DNA of 56,716 bases from Branchiostoma floridae (GCF_000003815.2 NW_023365725.1:1-56716), one strand, 5' to 3'. Shown: positions 38,525 through 54,200, counted from the stretch's first letter. The notes: generated from the letters alone by a model not told the origin. A program made the numbers and translations.

Positions 38525-41500
38525 CTGATGAGGTTAAAAAAGGCAGTTTATTATCGAAGGAGAGCACGTTATCTATCTTACGTTTCATGATGCAGACATA
38601 TATATATATATGTCACAGGAGAGATTGGAATCCAGGGGAATTCTGAATTCTCCTTGGGGAGATTGGAATTCCAATCAGTCTTAAGTGGATCTGGAATTCT
38701 TGTATAAGAACACTTTTACCATAACTCGACTGCAATTGTAATCCAGAATTCTCCTAGCAGTCTAAGCAGAGATTGGAATTCTACCAGGACAATCTTTGAT
38801 TCTACCAGGAGTGGCTTTAAAGTTTTAAACTGAGTTCTACGAAACACATACCTTCGCCAAATAATCAAGGCTTATTATGGAGAGTGCAAAGACTTTAAGG
38901 TCTGTATTCATGTATTACCAGAGTACCTACCAGAATTAAACGGCTGCATGAAAGTCCGTACATAGCGGTTGAAAATTCCCTTTTATCCATCCCAACTGAC
39001 TTCCAGCGTCAAAGTGATTAAAGCTTATTCATAAACAAGCCACGCTATCCCATGGCAAATTATTTGGCCAAATTCTTATCTTTTTTCATCTACCTAGCAT
39101 GTCTGCTTGGAGACAAAAATCTCCTACGCCCAGATAACTGACGTACACAACCTATCTTAAGAAAGATTAATTTATGTAAATAAGACCCTCATTTGCATAA
39201 TTATTAGTCGATGATGCTCACCCGTACATAACTTACAAATGCTACAAGTAAGAAATTCTCGTCATTTACAACTGATTATAGCATTTTCTCATTATCATCC
39301 AAATTAGGTCTTCATTTGCATAATACTTATCTATAGTGTTGTCCTTTTCGTCAGTTACAAATGTTGCATGTTGGAATAGTCCTAAAATTGTTTTATATAG
39401 TGGGTTTAATCTTGCATAATTGATATTTAACTATATGAAACATAACTTAAGCTATCTACATACCAAAAATCATGACTATCCGTCAATCCCTTGTTAAGTT
39501 ATTCCCTTTCAAAGTCTGGCACTATATATACCAGTCCCTTCAAGAACAAAACGGCCCTGTGGGGCCCAAACCTACACTACTTACCTCCAGCCTAAAGATC
39601 AACATTGTATCTACCACTAATAGCCATGCCATGACGGGTACCCCTTCTCCATTTCTTTGAAAAATAAACGTTTGACAATTGTTTGTTTTCCTGACCTATA
39701 TTGTGCTCACCAACCAAAACAATCAGAAGCCCTGAGAAGGCAGCTACTGTCACCCAAATCATGTCTTATCAAGTAATGCAGGAGATCTGTCAACTCTCTT
39801 GATTAATTATGCAAATTACCTACGGATTAACATACTGATAACTTGATTATAGAAATTATCACCCAAACTATCAACACATCAACTATCATGGCAATCCGTC
39901 CAACCTTTCTTGTCGTTTTATTCCCTTTCAAAGTCTAAAACAAAATTGGCCCCTGCAATTTTATAAAAGCCGCCAGGCGGACCAAACTTACACGACTTAC
40001 TCCCTGCCCGAAGACGTAACCACTACTCAAAAAATCATGAACCTGGCGCTTTAGAAAAACTTTACCAATAACTTTCAACCTCCCCTGCAGTACCGTAACT
40101 TACCGCTAGAAGGCCCATAATCGAACTTGACCTTCATTTTCTCAACCCCCACATAATTAACAAAAATCATGCAAAACGATGCACAACGTCTCCAGTTATC
40201 TTGTACGCAAACACACACACTAACACTTGCCTCGCTGCAGTGCCGACGGAAAGCGCCAGGAGGCCCATAATCGAACTTGACCTTCGGTTCTCCAACCCCC
40301 ACATAACTACCAAAAAGCATGCAAAGCGATCCACTACGACTCGAGTTATCCTGTACGCAAACACACACATAAACACACTCTAACCGCTGCAGCGCCGACG
40401 GAAAGCTCTAGTTGAACCGTTTTCGAACAGGACATTTGTTTCTGCAACCGCTACCATATATATACTCAAATACCAAATATCATGTATGTCCATCCACAGG
40501 TGCTCTAGTTATATGCGATTGACGTGCATATTGGGACGAAAAAAAAATTTCTACACAAAATGTAACCTTGCCATTCTGGCGAAGGTAACAATACAACAAA
40601 GGATTTAATGTGCTGTATACTACTCACTAGTGTGTTGTCTATTCGCTAGTGTATAACAGTATATCAATCTACTGCTGAATTTCTAAAAAGCTAAACAACA
40701 CATTATCATTTTATCTGACAATTAAATGTTAAGAACGTGCTGTATATTGCTCTCTTGAATTGTACAGTAACTAATCCTAAATTGTTAAATTTTAGATTTT
40801 CAAACCCCGAATTCTACCAGGGCAATCTTTGATTTTAACAGAATTCAGATTAGTGAAATTGTTTTGAAAAATAGACTCCATCATTTAACATTATCATTTT
40901 AGCCAATTTCATAAGAAGAAACTGGTAAAAAGACATAGCCCAAAAACATTGCAACATAGCTTACTGGAAAAAACGGCTGAGAATATTGTGTCACTGATTC
41001 ATAATGGTCATATGCAAATGTTCCCAATATGTATTTCAGTGACATTTGCATATGACCATTACAAGTTAGTGACTCGATACATGCATGTCACTGAGAGCTC
41101 ATTTTCCTCTCCGAAGCCAATTCCAAATTTGAAGGAATTGACAGCATAAAGTATAGTTGTAGCAAGTAGCACAACAAAAGATGCTGTCTAAGATATGAAG
41201 ATATGATCCTAGAATAGTCTTTAATGTAGGCTTACCTCCTATGGTAGAATTTGTCAATTGAGTCAATTTTCCCAAACAATTTCACATCATCTGGATTTCT
41301 TCTGGTAGAATCAAAGAATGTCCTCAGGCTGGTAGAATTCTAAATTCCTCAAGCAGAGATTGATTGGAATTCCAGTTAGATTTCCCCTCATTCCAAACTC
41401 TCCTAGGAGAATTCCGAATTCCCCTTGATTCCAATCTCCCCTGTGACACACACACACACACAAACACACACACACTTTGAAATAAACACACTACACGGCA

Positions 41501-44349
41501 GTATTTCAAATAATTCGAAAAAGAAACAAATATTGTGGAACCAAAACACACCATTTCTAGCTGACATGTTACCGCTTTCTTTTTGAAATATAGGAACTGA
41601 TAAACTCTTTGTATGGTCGCACGTATACTCATTAGAGCACATATTTAAGATCCACTGTACCTTTTGCAGTACCATGTAGTCCCAATGACTGCTACAATGG
41701 TTACAGCCAGGGCCCCGCATACCGCGATGATCACCGTCTGGAGAGGAAAGTCCGGTCCTTCTGGGTCAGACTCTTCTTTCCTCTCCGTGGGTATCATGGT
41801 AGTAGCATCTAAGATATATATATAATAAAATAGAGCCACGTCTTTACATATCTATACTGTATTTTCAATGTATAAATCCTTCAAAAGGTTTAAATAGCGA
41901 CTTTCCACTAAAGACAGCGACCGCTGGCCATGGGTGGCCAAACAACTGACAACTGATGAACGAATTCCATACATAAAGATCGAATGTTTTGGATGTTTTG
42001 CTGTCTTTTAAAGTTAATTAAACGTCATGAATTATATTCCAATTATAAAATCAAGGGTCACACAAATACAATGTCGGTCGCCTTCATGAAAAAACACTGA
42101 AGCATAGTTTACATAGGTACACGATCTTACTTTAGTCTCTACAGACGTTTGTTAAAACACCCTGATCGATGTCTCAGACCGATAAAGACAACAGGCAAGT
42201 GAAAGAGACGAAAAATTAAGGTTGTGAATCGTATCCAAAGAAACTGTGCCCTGATGCACCAACCTTATGAAACCAGGTGTATTTACAAACGTGAAATATG
42301 TTTCCTTCACATGTTCTCATCTGACAAGAAGAGACGCGGCGTTTTCTCACCTTCGCCGTAGATGTAGTCCAATAGCGGCTGTACATCTGTAATACGTCCT
42401 GTATCACCAAGAGACATCGCCACTTCCTCCACGGAGGTGTCCATCATCATCCGGACGTTAGAGATGGGGATGGGACGAAGGTTTGCACCCAGACTGTCCG
42501 GGTGGGCCACGAAGAACGCCAGGAGAGTTTGCCCGGGGACAGCCGACTGCTGCGGGTAGCCAGGAGGGATGAACACCAGCTCGGCGGTGAACACGGCGGC
42601 GATGTACCTGCAAGAGATATCAAGGAGGATTACTCACGAAAATCAATTATTACACACGACAATAAACTTCTATCTAAAAGAGCTGATAGGGTCAAGACGG
42701 AAATTTTAACGTAAGCTCGAGAAAAACGTGAGAGAGGTTTCACACATAGTTGAGTGACACCAATCTCAACATAAATCAGATATGTCACTCAGCATTTTAA
42801 GATCACAGGAAACCTACAGAACCATGATGAGGGAGACTATAAACGTTTGGGGTCGCGTTACTCACACTGCAGCAGCGACACGAAGTAGAACAAGTCAGTA
42901 TTGCCCCAAGGAACTTGTGACAGTAACCGATTGGTTGTGTACAAAGGACTTTGTTATTAAGAGCCAGTGCACAAGTTGCGGGTCAAGCATGAGAAAACAT
43001 CAGACGATACTTACGATCTGGCGGGACCGGACACTCTGCAGTCGACCAGCTCGTGCATATACCGCCGGCAAAATGACGTCATCTCCCTGGCAACGACTGC
43101 CTTGAAATTCTGCAGTATTTCAGCCGTCAGCTTCGAGAAAAGGATGAAATATATGATTAGGATTTTGCTCTGTGTTTGTGCGTTGTGTGCCAGTCGAAAT
43201 TCTGTTCATGCCTTCATCCATTACGAATGACTAAAGCCTCATCGTACAAGCCGATAATCATCTTCCGATGGAACAAGGCATCGCATTTATATAAATCTAT
43301 ATATATATAACTGTTATGTGCACAACACACCGTAACAACAGTAGCTAAGTTAAACTTTTTTATTGTACATAAAGTGTATGTGTATTGTTGTATTGTATGT
43401 TTTTATGTGATATGGGCCAAGAGCCTGCAATAAAGTTGAAATTGAATAATCTGAAAAATCACTATCAGTTAAAGCATTCAATTAACCACTGGTTAATCGA
43501 CGTTACAATAGATGTACATGCTTAGCTTACCTCGGCAATATCCACGTCGAGCGTCAACAAAACAGTGTTCATCTCCAATTCTCCGGGCGCATGTGGTTCT
43601 GTTTGAAAATAAAAGCATACAATATAAGGAAACCTCATTGTTGGAGGTACATTTTCAGGTAAAGAATCATGGTAATGTATATAAGTTCACGGGAGAAACA
43701 AGTCTTTTTCGTAATACTTGGTTTCCACTAGAAGTAACTTTATACGTCGTGAAAGTACCCTTTGTCAGGCCATCTGCAGTCGTAGTAAGTGGGACCATAT
43801 CTGCACGATGCGTTGTAGACTCCTCTTCCGAGGCCTGTTCCTCTTCCGAAGAGAACTGAGACGTAGTTGTAGCAGACACCGTGGTCATGCCGGTGCTGGT
43901 TGACGGTGATGCCGTAAACTCAGCTGGATGCTCCGTTGTGCTTTTCCTGGCCGGTGATGCTGTAACCGGGGATGTAACCGTTGGCATTGTTGACCCAGAC
44001 GTCGTGTCAGTTGTAGTCGGTACCGTTGTTGGGCCCCGGGGTGGTGTAGTCAGGGGCTCTGTAAGATTAGAACGTTCTTCTATGAGACATGATATATTCA
44101 TCAGTTGCTTTGTCTGACATAAACGAAGTATTTAGGAAACTACATAAACAAATTGGCAAACAAGAAGACCTAATTTCAATATTCTCACCTCTCACACATT
44201 CGCCGTCAAGGAGTGTGGTTCCTTCCTCACAGACGCATGAGTAGCTCCCCACCGCGTTTTCGCACACCTCGTTAGACGAACAGTTGAAGAGGCCCTCAAA
44301 ACACTCATCGATATCTGGAAGGATATAATGGTAAATGATTCTTCTCTAT

Positions 44350-44397
<48 letters not shown>

Positions 44398-47300
44398 TGT
44401 GTGTCTGTGTGCGCGTATGTGAGGTATAGTTTCCTCTAATCGAAGTAGTGAATTTACCTCTCAAAAATAACGAAATGCAATTCGACCGAAAGACTATGTT
44501 CATTTACCCTTTACTTGTCCTTTGATTGACACACTTTATGATACCCATTTTTACCTGGACTGTATGTTAGTAACTTTTCCAAAGTCCTAAAACTACTGCA
44601 GAATTAACGATGGTAGAGCCGCGGACAAAGGTAAAGTATATGTCTTACCATGGCATGGTTGTACTGGGCTGTCCGTTAGTTCATATCCGTCCTCACAGTA
44701 GCACTCGTACGCGCCCATCGTGTTGTTACACAGCTGGTCACAATGACTGTCTCCGGTAAGGCACTCGTCAATGTCTGGAATAAACATACCAAATAACATT
44801 AGAACATCACAGCTAAAGGTATAAAACCTTTGCAAACTCTCAGATATTGGTAGGTATTGTACATTTGATTCCTTCATATAAACACGTGGTTTATTCATAT
44901 TAGCCATATTTTCCCCTAAAAGTTAATGCATTAACATTAGCCCTATTGAGAATAATTAAAAGCTGTCGGTTTAATACGTTAGTGCTGACCTTCACATGTC
45001 ACCCCATCATCGTTGAGCTGGTATCCTGTCATGCACACGCAAGTCGCTAGGCCGGAAGACGAGTTCATGACACACCAGCCGTAGTTCTCGTCACAACCCG
45101 GGTTGTTCTCAGCACTGCAGGGGTTGTTTGCTGGAAAACAATGTAGCCGTAGTCCTTTAAGTTATATTTGTTATCAATCGTTTAAAAATCAAAGCTATAT
45201 TTACTATGATAAAACATCATATTTGAATTGGAAACAGCTTCATGGCGTAATAATGATTTCCAAACAATGTTACCAGGGCTACAATAAGGTCTAGAATACA
45301 CACATTGTGTATTCAAAAAGACAGTTAATCATCCAGCTCTGCTTACAAGGCTGATTTTACATACTGACTTAAGTTTCGTATGAACGCTTTTGAGGAAGAT
45401 AAGACAATTATGAAAGCATACCTACCAAAGTAGTCAGACCCCGCATTGGTAATTTATGTGTAAAACCTTATTATAGATAAAGCAATGTCTGTCTCACATG
45501 CATGTACAGTTCACTCACCAAATGCTTGTACACCATCATTAATTCTTGGGCACTTGCAATTAGCCTACGGTAATAACATATTCTATGTTATTATGAAAAC
45601 ATACGTTCACAGTCCTGCTGATCTGCTGCGAGCGTAAAGCCATCCTTACAGCTACAGTTGAATGACCCGTCGGTATTCAGACACAGCTGGGTGCAGTTGT
45701 TTGGGAGATCGCATTCGTTGACATCTGTAACAACAGGCAGAAAACGTGCAAACCTTTAATAACACATATCTTACATTACAAGTAAATGAATACTGTAAAT
45801 TGTCATTAGTTTCTTAATACAATTTTAAAATGTGTTGAGATTATACAAATTTTACAAGTGCTACAGTATCACCTAACCCACACACCTGATAGGCTTAGCT
45901 ACTTTCAATTGTAAAATGTAGCATGTATGAAACTCCTATCATTTACCACGTCGGTGAATCACGGCAAATGTACATTTATTATGCGAATTAGGTCCATATG
46001 TACATAATTGTGCCTGTAAATGTTCTTCTACCTGACACAGACAAACCCAAAACAATACCTCCATTTTCGTGGACGTAACAATCGCATAAAGCTTGAAAAT
46101 TCTCAATGTAGCCAGAATACTGTATGTAAAACAATGCGCTTACCTTCACAAGAAACCACGTCATCCGTTAGGTAGAAGCCTTCGTTGCAGCCGCAGGAGA
46201 AGTTGCCAACAATGTTGATGCAGACGTGATGACAAACGGATCCCTCTCCAGTGGAGCATTCGTCGATGTCTGTACAATGAAAGCATGATGTTAGATTGTT
46301 ACGTACCCATACAGACTCTTCTCATAGTTCATCCATGTCGAAGGTATGTACATGTAGATACAATGTACAAAGGCAGAAGTGAATTGCTCTAATGGCACAT
46401 ATGTTATTGACAGCACCTCTTCACATCTACATTTAAGAACTATCAGTAACATCAACTGAACAAAGAAAGAACTTAATCCAATTCTGTAGGCAGCGATGTT
46501 GGAAATATATATATATGTATATATAAACAAACGTAAGCTATCTTCTGCAGCCGCAAATCACCGCTGTGGTGCATGGTGGTCATACGCACGTTCACGGTTC
46601 TGAGGACGCATGTGCAGCGAAAGGGAATTGTTGGTAATATGTCAAAGAAGAAGGCACCTAACCTGTAAACATTTTAGTCGTCTCGACTTTCGTAACAATG
46701 TCCACACGACATCTGTTTATATCTCAAGGGCCTTCACCTTTGACATATTATTCACAATTTCTGTCACTGCACAGGCGTACTCCGAAACGCGAACGTGCTG
46801 GTTGCAAAAGTGAACAAACATACCGATGCAGTTCTGGCCATCTCCGTTAAAACCTGCCGGGCAGTCTCCACAGTCGAACCCGTCGATGTCGGCTGGCGCG
46901 GGACGGTCTGTGCACACCACTCCAGAGAAGCACGGGTCAAAGTTCTCCACGCATGCGTCCATGTCTGTTTCGCACTTCATCCCGGTGTACCCAGCTGGGC
47001 AGGTGCACTCCAGTGTGACAAATCTACAAGTAAGTTTTAAACTTATGTAAATTTTATCACCATTGCGATGAAAAAACACTGCGTAATTGGGGAAAATACA
47101 AAAATGTATGACGTGCATGTCCAGATCGTCCGGGACAATTGAGGAACAACTATAGAAAGTGTTTATAGAGTGTTACCCTCCCAGTGATTTGCCTTTCGTC
47201 AAGCTACTCAAACATCATACTAAACCATTAGGCTCGCCCTTGAGGCGTCGCAAAAAACATAATCTATGCAAGTTGATTTCATTCATTGAATTACTGCGAT

Positions 47301-48243
47301 AAGAAACATGTTTTGTGAAACTTTCTTGGCATACTATGGAATCAAGGAAAAGTTTTGCATTGTTGCTTCCATTGAACCCACATGACAGAAGAAGGAAAAC
47401 GCACCATAACAAGATCTGACTCGAGAAAGTGAACCATACTTTGTGTTTCCGTCGCTGTTCTGTTCTTCCGAAGCCACTCCATTGCAGACGCCCCCGTTCA
47501 GACAGGAACACATGTTGACGGTTGGCCAGAGCTGGGCGGTCGCGTTCTCCGAATTCGTCACGTCAATCTGCAGGTTGAACGGCTCATCTGACGTCACCAG
47601 CCAGGTGAACGTCGCCACGTTTTCTGCTAGGGACAGTGTGACGTCATCATCCGGGACCTCTGCTCCCAGTTCGAACATCATGTCGAGGCCGTTTCTGTCG
47701 GTGGCGCTCACGGTGAACTGGAGCTGTTCTCCGACAGTAGCGTTGACAACCTCTGATCCGTGTAGAGTTGGTGGGAATATCTCTGCAAATGTTGCAAGTT
47801 ATGAATATGTGTATATAGATTTGAGACGTCATTTGCATCCAAATTGATATGTGAAAGTCAGTTGAGAAACCGTTGCACGTTTCGATTGCCATTAGGTTTT
47901 GATTGACGGTTGTGAGTGGACAGAAAACGAAAATAGTATGCTCACGGGACTTTTGCCCTACATACCATCCGTATACAATGTTATGAATATTCAAGGTTAT
48001 GTGTTATAATTCCTTTGGGCAATTACGGCATGGCTTATCATCAGTTGCCAGGGGAATTGAATAGATAAAATTCTAATGAGTACATAGATAAACAAGTTAA
48101 CACACTGGGGGTCCAAGATCGACATTGACCTTCGTCTTCCCAATACCTACCCATGTACCAAATGTCATTACAATCCAGCCAGAGGTTCAAAAGTTATACT
48201 GACTAAAGATATCCGGAAACATAAACAGACACACAGACACACA

Positions 48244-48299
<56 letters not shown>

Positions 48300-51200
48300 T
48301 ACCTCGGACAATCTTCTCAATCTCAAAGTCCTCCTTCATCACCACCGACAGCTCCCCAACTTCAACGTCGCCGGTCTCAGAAATGTCGAACAGACACTCC
48401 CTGTCGTCTCCACACATGGCGTTAGCCTGCTGCTCCAGTACGGCACTGCTGAAGATCACCTGGTCGGTGTAGTGCGGCACGTAGCTGTTGTCCTTGTACA
48501 AACTGGTGGTCGTGCCGGGGGCGTAGAAAAATCTTGTTCTCTTTGGACCATCTTCTTCTGTTACTTGCCCTGTACATAATAAAGTTATTCAGAAAACTAT
48601 TTCTAACAACCTTATCTGAAAATAAATTCCGGGCTGGAAAACTAAGAAATGAAAAAATTTTTTACAATTTCAGTTATGCATTGGTTAAAGTCCTTTCGGC
48701 ACCAAAAGCTGCATCACGGCCATCTTTGTTTCTGTAGCCTTGGAGCATACAGCTTTGAGCAATGACTACTGCAGGGGGCTAGTAGAGGTTTGTGTGTTCA
48801 ACTATCATACTCTTTCCAAAATACTGAGCACAGAAAACAGTTTGTACCAAAGTCTTTGGTATCACGCCGGGATCGAACTCACGACCGACTGAAAGGCGAA
48901 CACTCTACCCACATGGCCACTGCACATGGCATTAATCAGTCATGCACTATAGTAAATATTTCGGAGACTGAGTCTCTGAACGTCGATGGGATGGTTTTTA
49001 CAAAGCAATCTTAAAACACCGATACCGCAACAAACCGACCGGTCGACCATACAATCGACAACTTTCAAATTAACGTTATAAAACTTACATGTTTCTCCGA
49101 ACTGGCTGAAAATGTCCTCCTCAGATGCATCACTCTGTAAGACATTCCCATCAAAGGCCACGAAGTCGTTCCCAGAATCCCCGTCCCAGTATCCCAGGAG
49201 TCCCTTGGTCTTCTTTTGGTATTTATCGGGAACGGCGTACTCCAAGTGCAGCATTGCCTGGTGTGATTAAAAATATTGGGTGCCAAATTATGATTATTAT
49301 AATCATTGCAAATACATCGCTTTAGTTCAGACCTTCCCCATGTTGATAAGGTCTCAGTACACAGTATTTATGCGCGACCCACGTCCCCAATAGTAGTTCA
49401 GGTATAAAGTAGTACACGCAAAGTCCGTAGTTATTCTTCCGTGCAAAACAGCGAGGAGGAAACTGTGGTGAATGGTAGAGGAATACATCAGTTTTGAGAC
49501 TGTATAAGTTGGATTACGATGCTTCTTCGACCGGCGTGAATTTGCGCCTTGATACTGTTGCCGGGTCCTACTGTTGTGCGTCGCCTGCAGTTCTATAACC
49601 TCCGCTGGGGGTCAAATCTGAGTGGGTTTTATACAAAAACGAGCTGGCAAATCTATGCTCATTTTCAGATATTCTGTAACTTGTACCCTCCACTTTAACA
49701 TATTAATTCTTGTTAATTGTTTCTGCACCCTAATATACATTTTTAGGCGTCGAACGTCTTCACTTTGGGGTCCTTAACCATGTAAATCCCCATAGGCGAA
49801 AAACTGTGTACTGAGACCAAAATGATGATGAAATTGCTTCAATGGACCCTTCCAGCCGAATGCCATATCGACCAAATAGAATCCCCTGTTCTATTTCGAA
49901 TACTCGGTCAAAAACAGCCCTCGTGGGACAGTAATGGCCAAAGAAAATGCTATGCCTTTTTTGTTGAAGACTACACCAGCTGAGTATAGTTGTTTTGGGA
50001 AGGGTATGCGCTACATAGCATTACTTTGTTCCTGGGCTGTTCATGTAAAGCAGTGTACGTAGAAGAGACGGGACTGCACCAGCGGACTTTGTAGTAGGGT
50101 CTTATATTTGGTATGTGGTATAAGCTCCCTCTCCGTGAGTGACTGAGCTGATTTCTCCTTAATTTGGTTTTCTCCTGAGCATATGCACATGTCATGCATG
50201 CAACAAACGCGGTAGAAAACCTGTCACATATATACGTACCCAGCTATACACCTGCATCGACCACATGTCAGAAACCGGGCACTCTTGCCCACCAACAAGG
50301 TAATATTATGGAGCGCCTCCCGCTTTTGCTTTGACTGAAATTATAATGCCCTTACCGCATCTATATACGCCCCCTCCCCAAACGACTGTTGTACCCAGTG
50401 GATGTAGCCTTCCACAAAGGATGCATAGCATTTTTCTTTCGCCCGTTCTGAGAGGATTTCAGGGCCCAAAAAGCTAAACCGAAGTCAGTCGGTATCCTCA
50501 ACTTAATAGTGGCGGCTACCATGTATTTGCAATTCGCGCCGTTTTTGACCGAGGTTTTGAAATAAAACCCGAGATCGAACATGGGGCGGGGCATATGGTG
50601 TTCGGCTGGAACGGTCCATTGCCATATAGGTATTTGAAGGATAAAATACATTACTGATGGCTCATGCTATTGAACTGTTGGCTTTATGGAGTAAATTGCT
50701 GTTTTGACTGTAACCATTAAGTATCTACGTATTCACCCTCTCCATTCTCACCGACCTAAAATTTGACAGATAGTTCAACGAATTGTATAGAAAAAAAAAC
50801 TAATCTTTGTACGCTTTGTATGTTTTGTTGCGTTGAGTCACACACTTACATTTACATATATTTACATATGCCCAGTATGAAATCGAAGGTTACACACATC
50901 CATTTTAGGTCGCAGTAAAAGCGCAGCGCGATGACATTTCTTTTGAGATACCCACCTTTTGTGCTGTCACCTTCACGGACAGTTCATTGTAGAAGAAGAT
51001 AAGCAGGGAAGAGTTGGAAAGTGCGGACACAGACGCGATGTCCTCCACCTCCTCTTCATGTTGTAAGTCTTCAAAGAGTGTCATGTCCACGGCAGTGTGG
51101 TTCACGTACAGTTGGAGACCATCGGTGTCCACCAGGTTGACTTGGATTGGGGAATGGCCCATTTGATACGCGACGATGGAAGTGAACACTGTTGCGTGAC

Positions 51201-54200
51201 TCGTTCCTGAAAACTTAATAACGTTAGTTCTCCTTTATCCGCGGGGTAACCTATAATTAAAATCTTGGTATTTTGGGATATCAAGTCAATGGACAATGGT
51301 TTTAGACTGGAATACAGCAAAATACAGCAATTTGAAACCACTGTCCGTCACCTAGATGTCCCTAAATACCCCTTTTTTTAAATACAACGGAACGGATATA
51401 GGATACCCTGCGGGAAAAGCGAATTACCCTTTCAATATTCTCCTACGAAATATTCAAAATATTCTCCCCACACGATACGAATAATACATAAATACCGGGA
51501 CGTTACGAGGTTACAAAAGTATCTTGTTCTTTCAGTATTTGCTTTGTAATCCACACATTACTTGATTTGGACTGTAACTTTGTGTTTTGCTGACATTGCA
51601 TGTATGGTACGATCACGATTGTTTTTAAAGATTAGTGTATTATTGTTTGATGATTAAGACCTTCTGCCTGAGATGTCCTGGCTTGAACCTGGTAGTCTCC
51701 ATCGTCCAGATCCAGAAGCACGTACTCGCCGAGGCCGTTGAACGTGTAATTCTTCCCGTCCAGTGTCTGGATATGCGGGTCATACCACGAACGTGCAAGG
51801 GCTGCAAAATAAGGTATTTTCTTAAGGTCAAAATACTACTTGCCCTCAAAGTCTGCATTAGACACGATAGGAGAACTGATATTGATTGTTTTTCGGATTT
51901 CCAAATATCAACGACAAAGACAAATTTGCGGCTCGTTAAGCAAATTCTTTGTATTTTCTGACATAAATTAATATGACATACATTTAGAAATCACAGTCTT
52001 ATGTATGTTATATTGTTGTAGCAAATGAGGCAAGACAAATGAACTCATTTACTGTCATTGTCATATGAATATGATTGCTTTGGCTGTAGAAAACAAAGAG
52101 ACAGAACTGGTCAACTAGCCTCGCTGACAAATACAAAGACGATCATATTTAGATGATTTGAACACTCGCGTTAATGCTCGACATATATGAAAGATGAGGG
52201 AACATGAAGGAACTAGACAACACACCGCAGCCAATGTAGTAGTTAGTGCAGCCGGAGCCGGCGGTCGGGACGGAGAATGGGCGGAGCTGTTTGAACCTGT
52301 CGCAGTAGTAGCTGGAGGACCCGACACAGCAGTGCTGGTAAGCCTCTCTGTCTTCGTTCTGATTATTCTGTGCGGGTTAAGAATTAAGGGTTAAAGACCC
52401 GCCTGTTCTTTTGTGTATATGGTGTCATAACGCCTGGTCCTTTTCTATAACCGCCGAATAAAACCACAGAGTGAGAGAAAGGACCAGGCGTTATGACATC
52501 AAATACACCGAGGAACAGGCGGGTCATTAACATATAGCCTACCCAAACTTGCAAACTCCTGCAAAACGCATAAATCGCTTGGTACTATATACGTGTGAAT
52601 TCCTTTGTCAAATTTCTGAAAATTCACATTTGTTTTTGGTATATACATTTGTAAGGAGATTACAGATTACATTTTGAAAGCAAAATTTCTTCAGAAAATA
52701 TTCAAAACATTGCAGTCTTGGCATGTCCAACCTTTTCAAAATTTTACTGTACTGTATTCATGATCATTCCTCCCGTGGTCTGATCTTTCGTCCATGCTCT
52801 GTGCTTTTCCGATTGGTTACTTTCCTGTGTATCGCTACTTCTGATTGGTCAGCTTTAAAAAAGAATCAACACCGGTGATGATTTTTTAAAACACCGGGCT
52901 GGCCGGAACCAATGTGTTACGGAGTCATAGCCAACATGGAATGGGGCCTTCTGATTGGTTCACGTCGCCTGGCTATATGATAATACGTCTTTAACTTTTA
53001 CTTGATAATTAATACACGAAGCTTTGATGTACGCTCATGCTCTTACGGGCTAAGTACAGGCCAATATGATAAAGTACCTCGAAGTACAATTAGTGATATA
53101 GGAATGTGGTATCCTTACTACATCACAAAGTTCTTCTCGCTTCTTGAAAGACTAATGTCAATGTAAGGGCAGGTGACGCTTAAAAACATTGTTTATTACC
53201 TCCATGAAATGTCATGGAATGGAGGTTATATTTTCTGTCATGTGTCTCTGTCTGTGTAGATGATTACTCAAGAACGGCTCATACTTGTTGTGTTGGTGGG
53301 GTGTGATGAAAGCTCGAATCGATGAGATCTTGGGAGCCGTATCTGTCGTTATAATCGATGTAATAATATCAGAAATCACCCCTATATTTGAGATATATTG
53401 GTACAGGCATCGTGCTTTATGTGTTTGTTAATGGGCTTAGCTCCAAGCAGATGGTGAGGTGACAGCTGTTTGGGGAACCCCGAGGTTTTTTAATATGATA
53501 ATTAGTTTTATTTATCTCTGCTTAGGATATCATGGAGATGTGAAGCGTCAGTATAATTGTAAGAAGTTGAGGTACATTTAACGATAACGCTTAACAGGTA
53601 TGGATGTCTCACATACTGTACTGCTGATTTGAGTGACATGGTGATTAAAATGCCATTAGGTCCTCTCATCTGGGTTGGGTGTCAGAAGTTTTATGGGCGA
53701 TACAGATGTTCTGATTTTGTTACTATAAGGGACAGTTGTTAGTTGTCTCTTTCGTAGCCAATGGTACTTGTTTTTTAGCAGACGGGGTTGGCGCCAAGTA
53801 TTCATCTTACAGTTGGTGAAGGGCTGTCAGAGGAAAGTGTGCATCTCGTATTTGTACCGTGTGAACAGCTGATGTTATGACATATTGGTGGAAAATCAAA
53901 TCACCATCTGACTAAAGTTGGCCACATCCCTTCTTCTTTCTGAGTTTCCCAACTTCCTCCCACCACACAGCTCTGAGGTACATAGTCGAACCTCAATAAT
54001 GCTGACAACCTTAGACATTTTAAATGCCAAACATAAAGCTTAAGGAACACCACGCTACCATATGCCGTCGACCTCTTAAACGCACATTACACAATTAAGT
54101 GTCACATTTTGATAATTACTAATCAGATGGACATCCTCTGTGTCATTAGATAAATACACCACTACTTTCCCATAACATTTATATTATATAACCATTACTC

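Larger units (their letters stand above)
38613..41446. mobile_element. 2.8-kb element with long inverted termini, non-autonomous
   Basis: The left end TCACAGGAGAGATTGGAATC is mirrored at the right end (gattccaatctcccctgtga), and similarity continues inward over 150 bp or more (ccaggggaattctgaattct). The motif gaattctaccagg.caatctt recurs at about 38778, 40808 and, inverted, 41297-41340. It contains LINE-3'-end-like pieces (ccaaaaatcatgactatccg; cattccctttcaaagtct) and a tandem pair at 40082-40400. There is no transposase. It sits in the last intron of the receptor gene between TA- and CA-rich DNA. Confidence 0.8.

Noticed and set aside
48842-48935. Functional tRNA gene
   Set aside because: A and B boxes are present but the acceptor and anticodon stems do not pair well, and similar heads are attached to SINE bodies elsewhere in the window.
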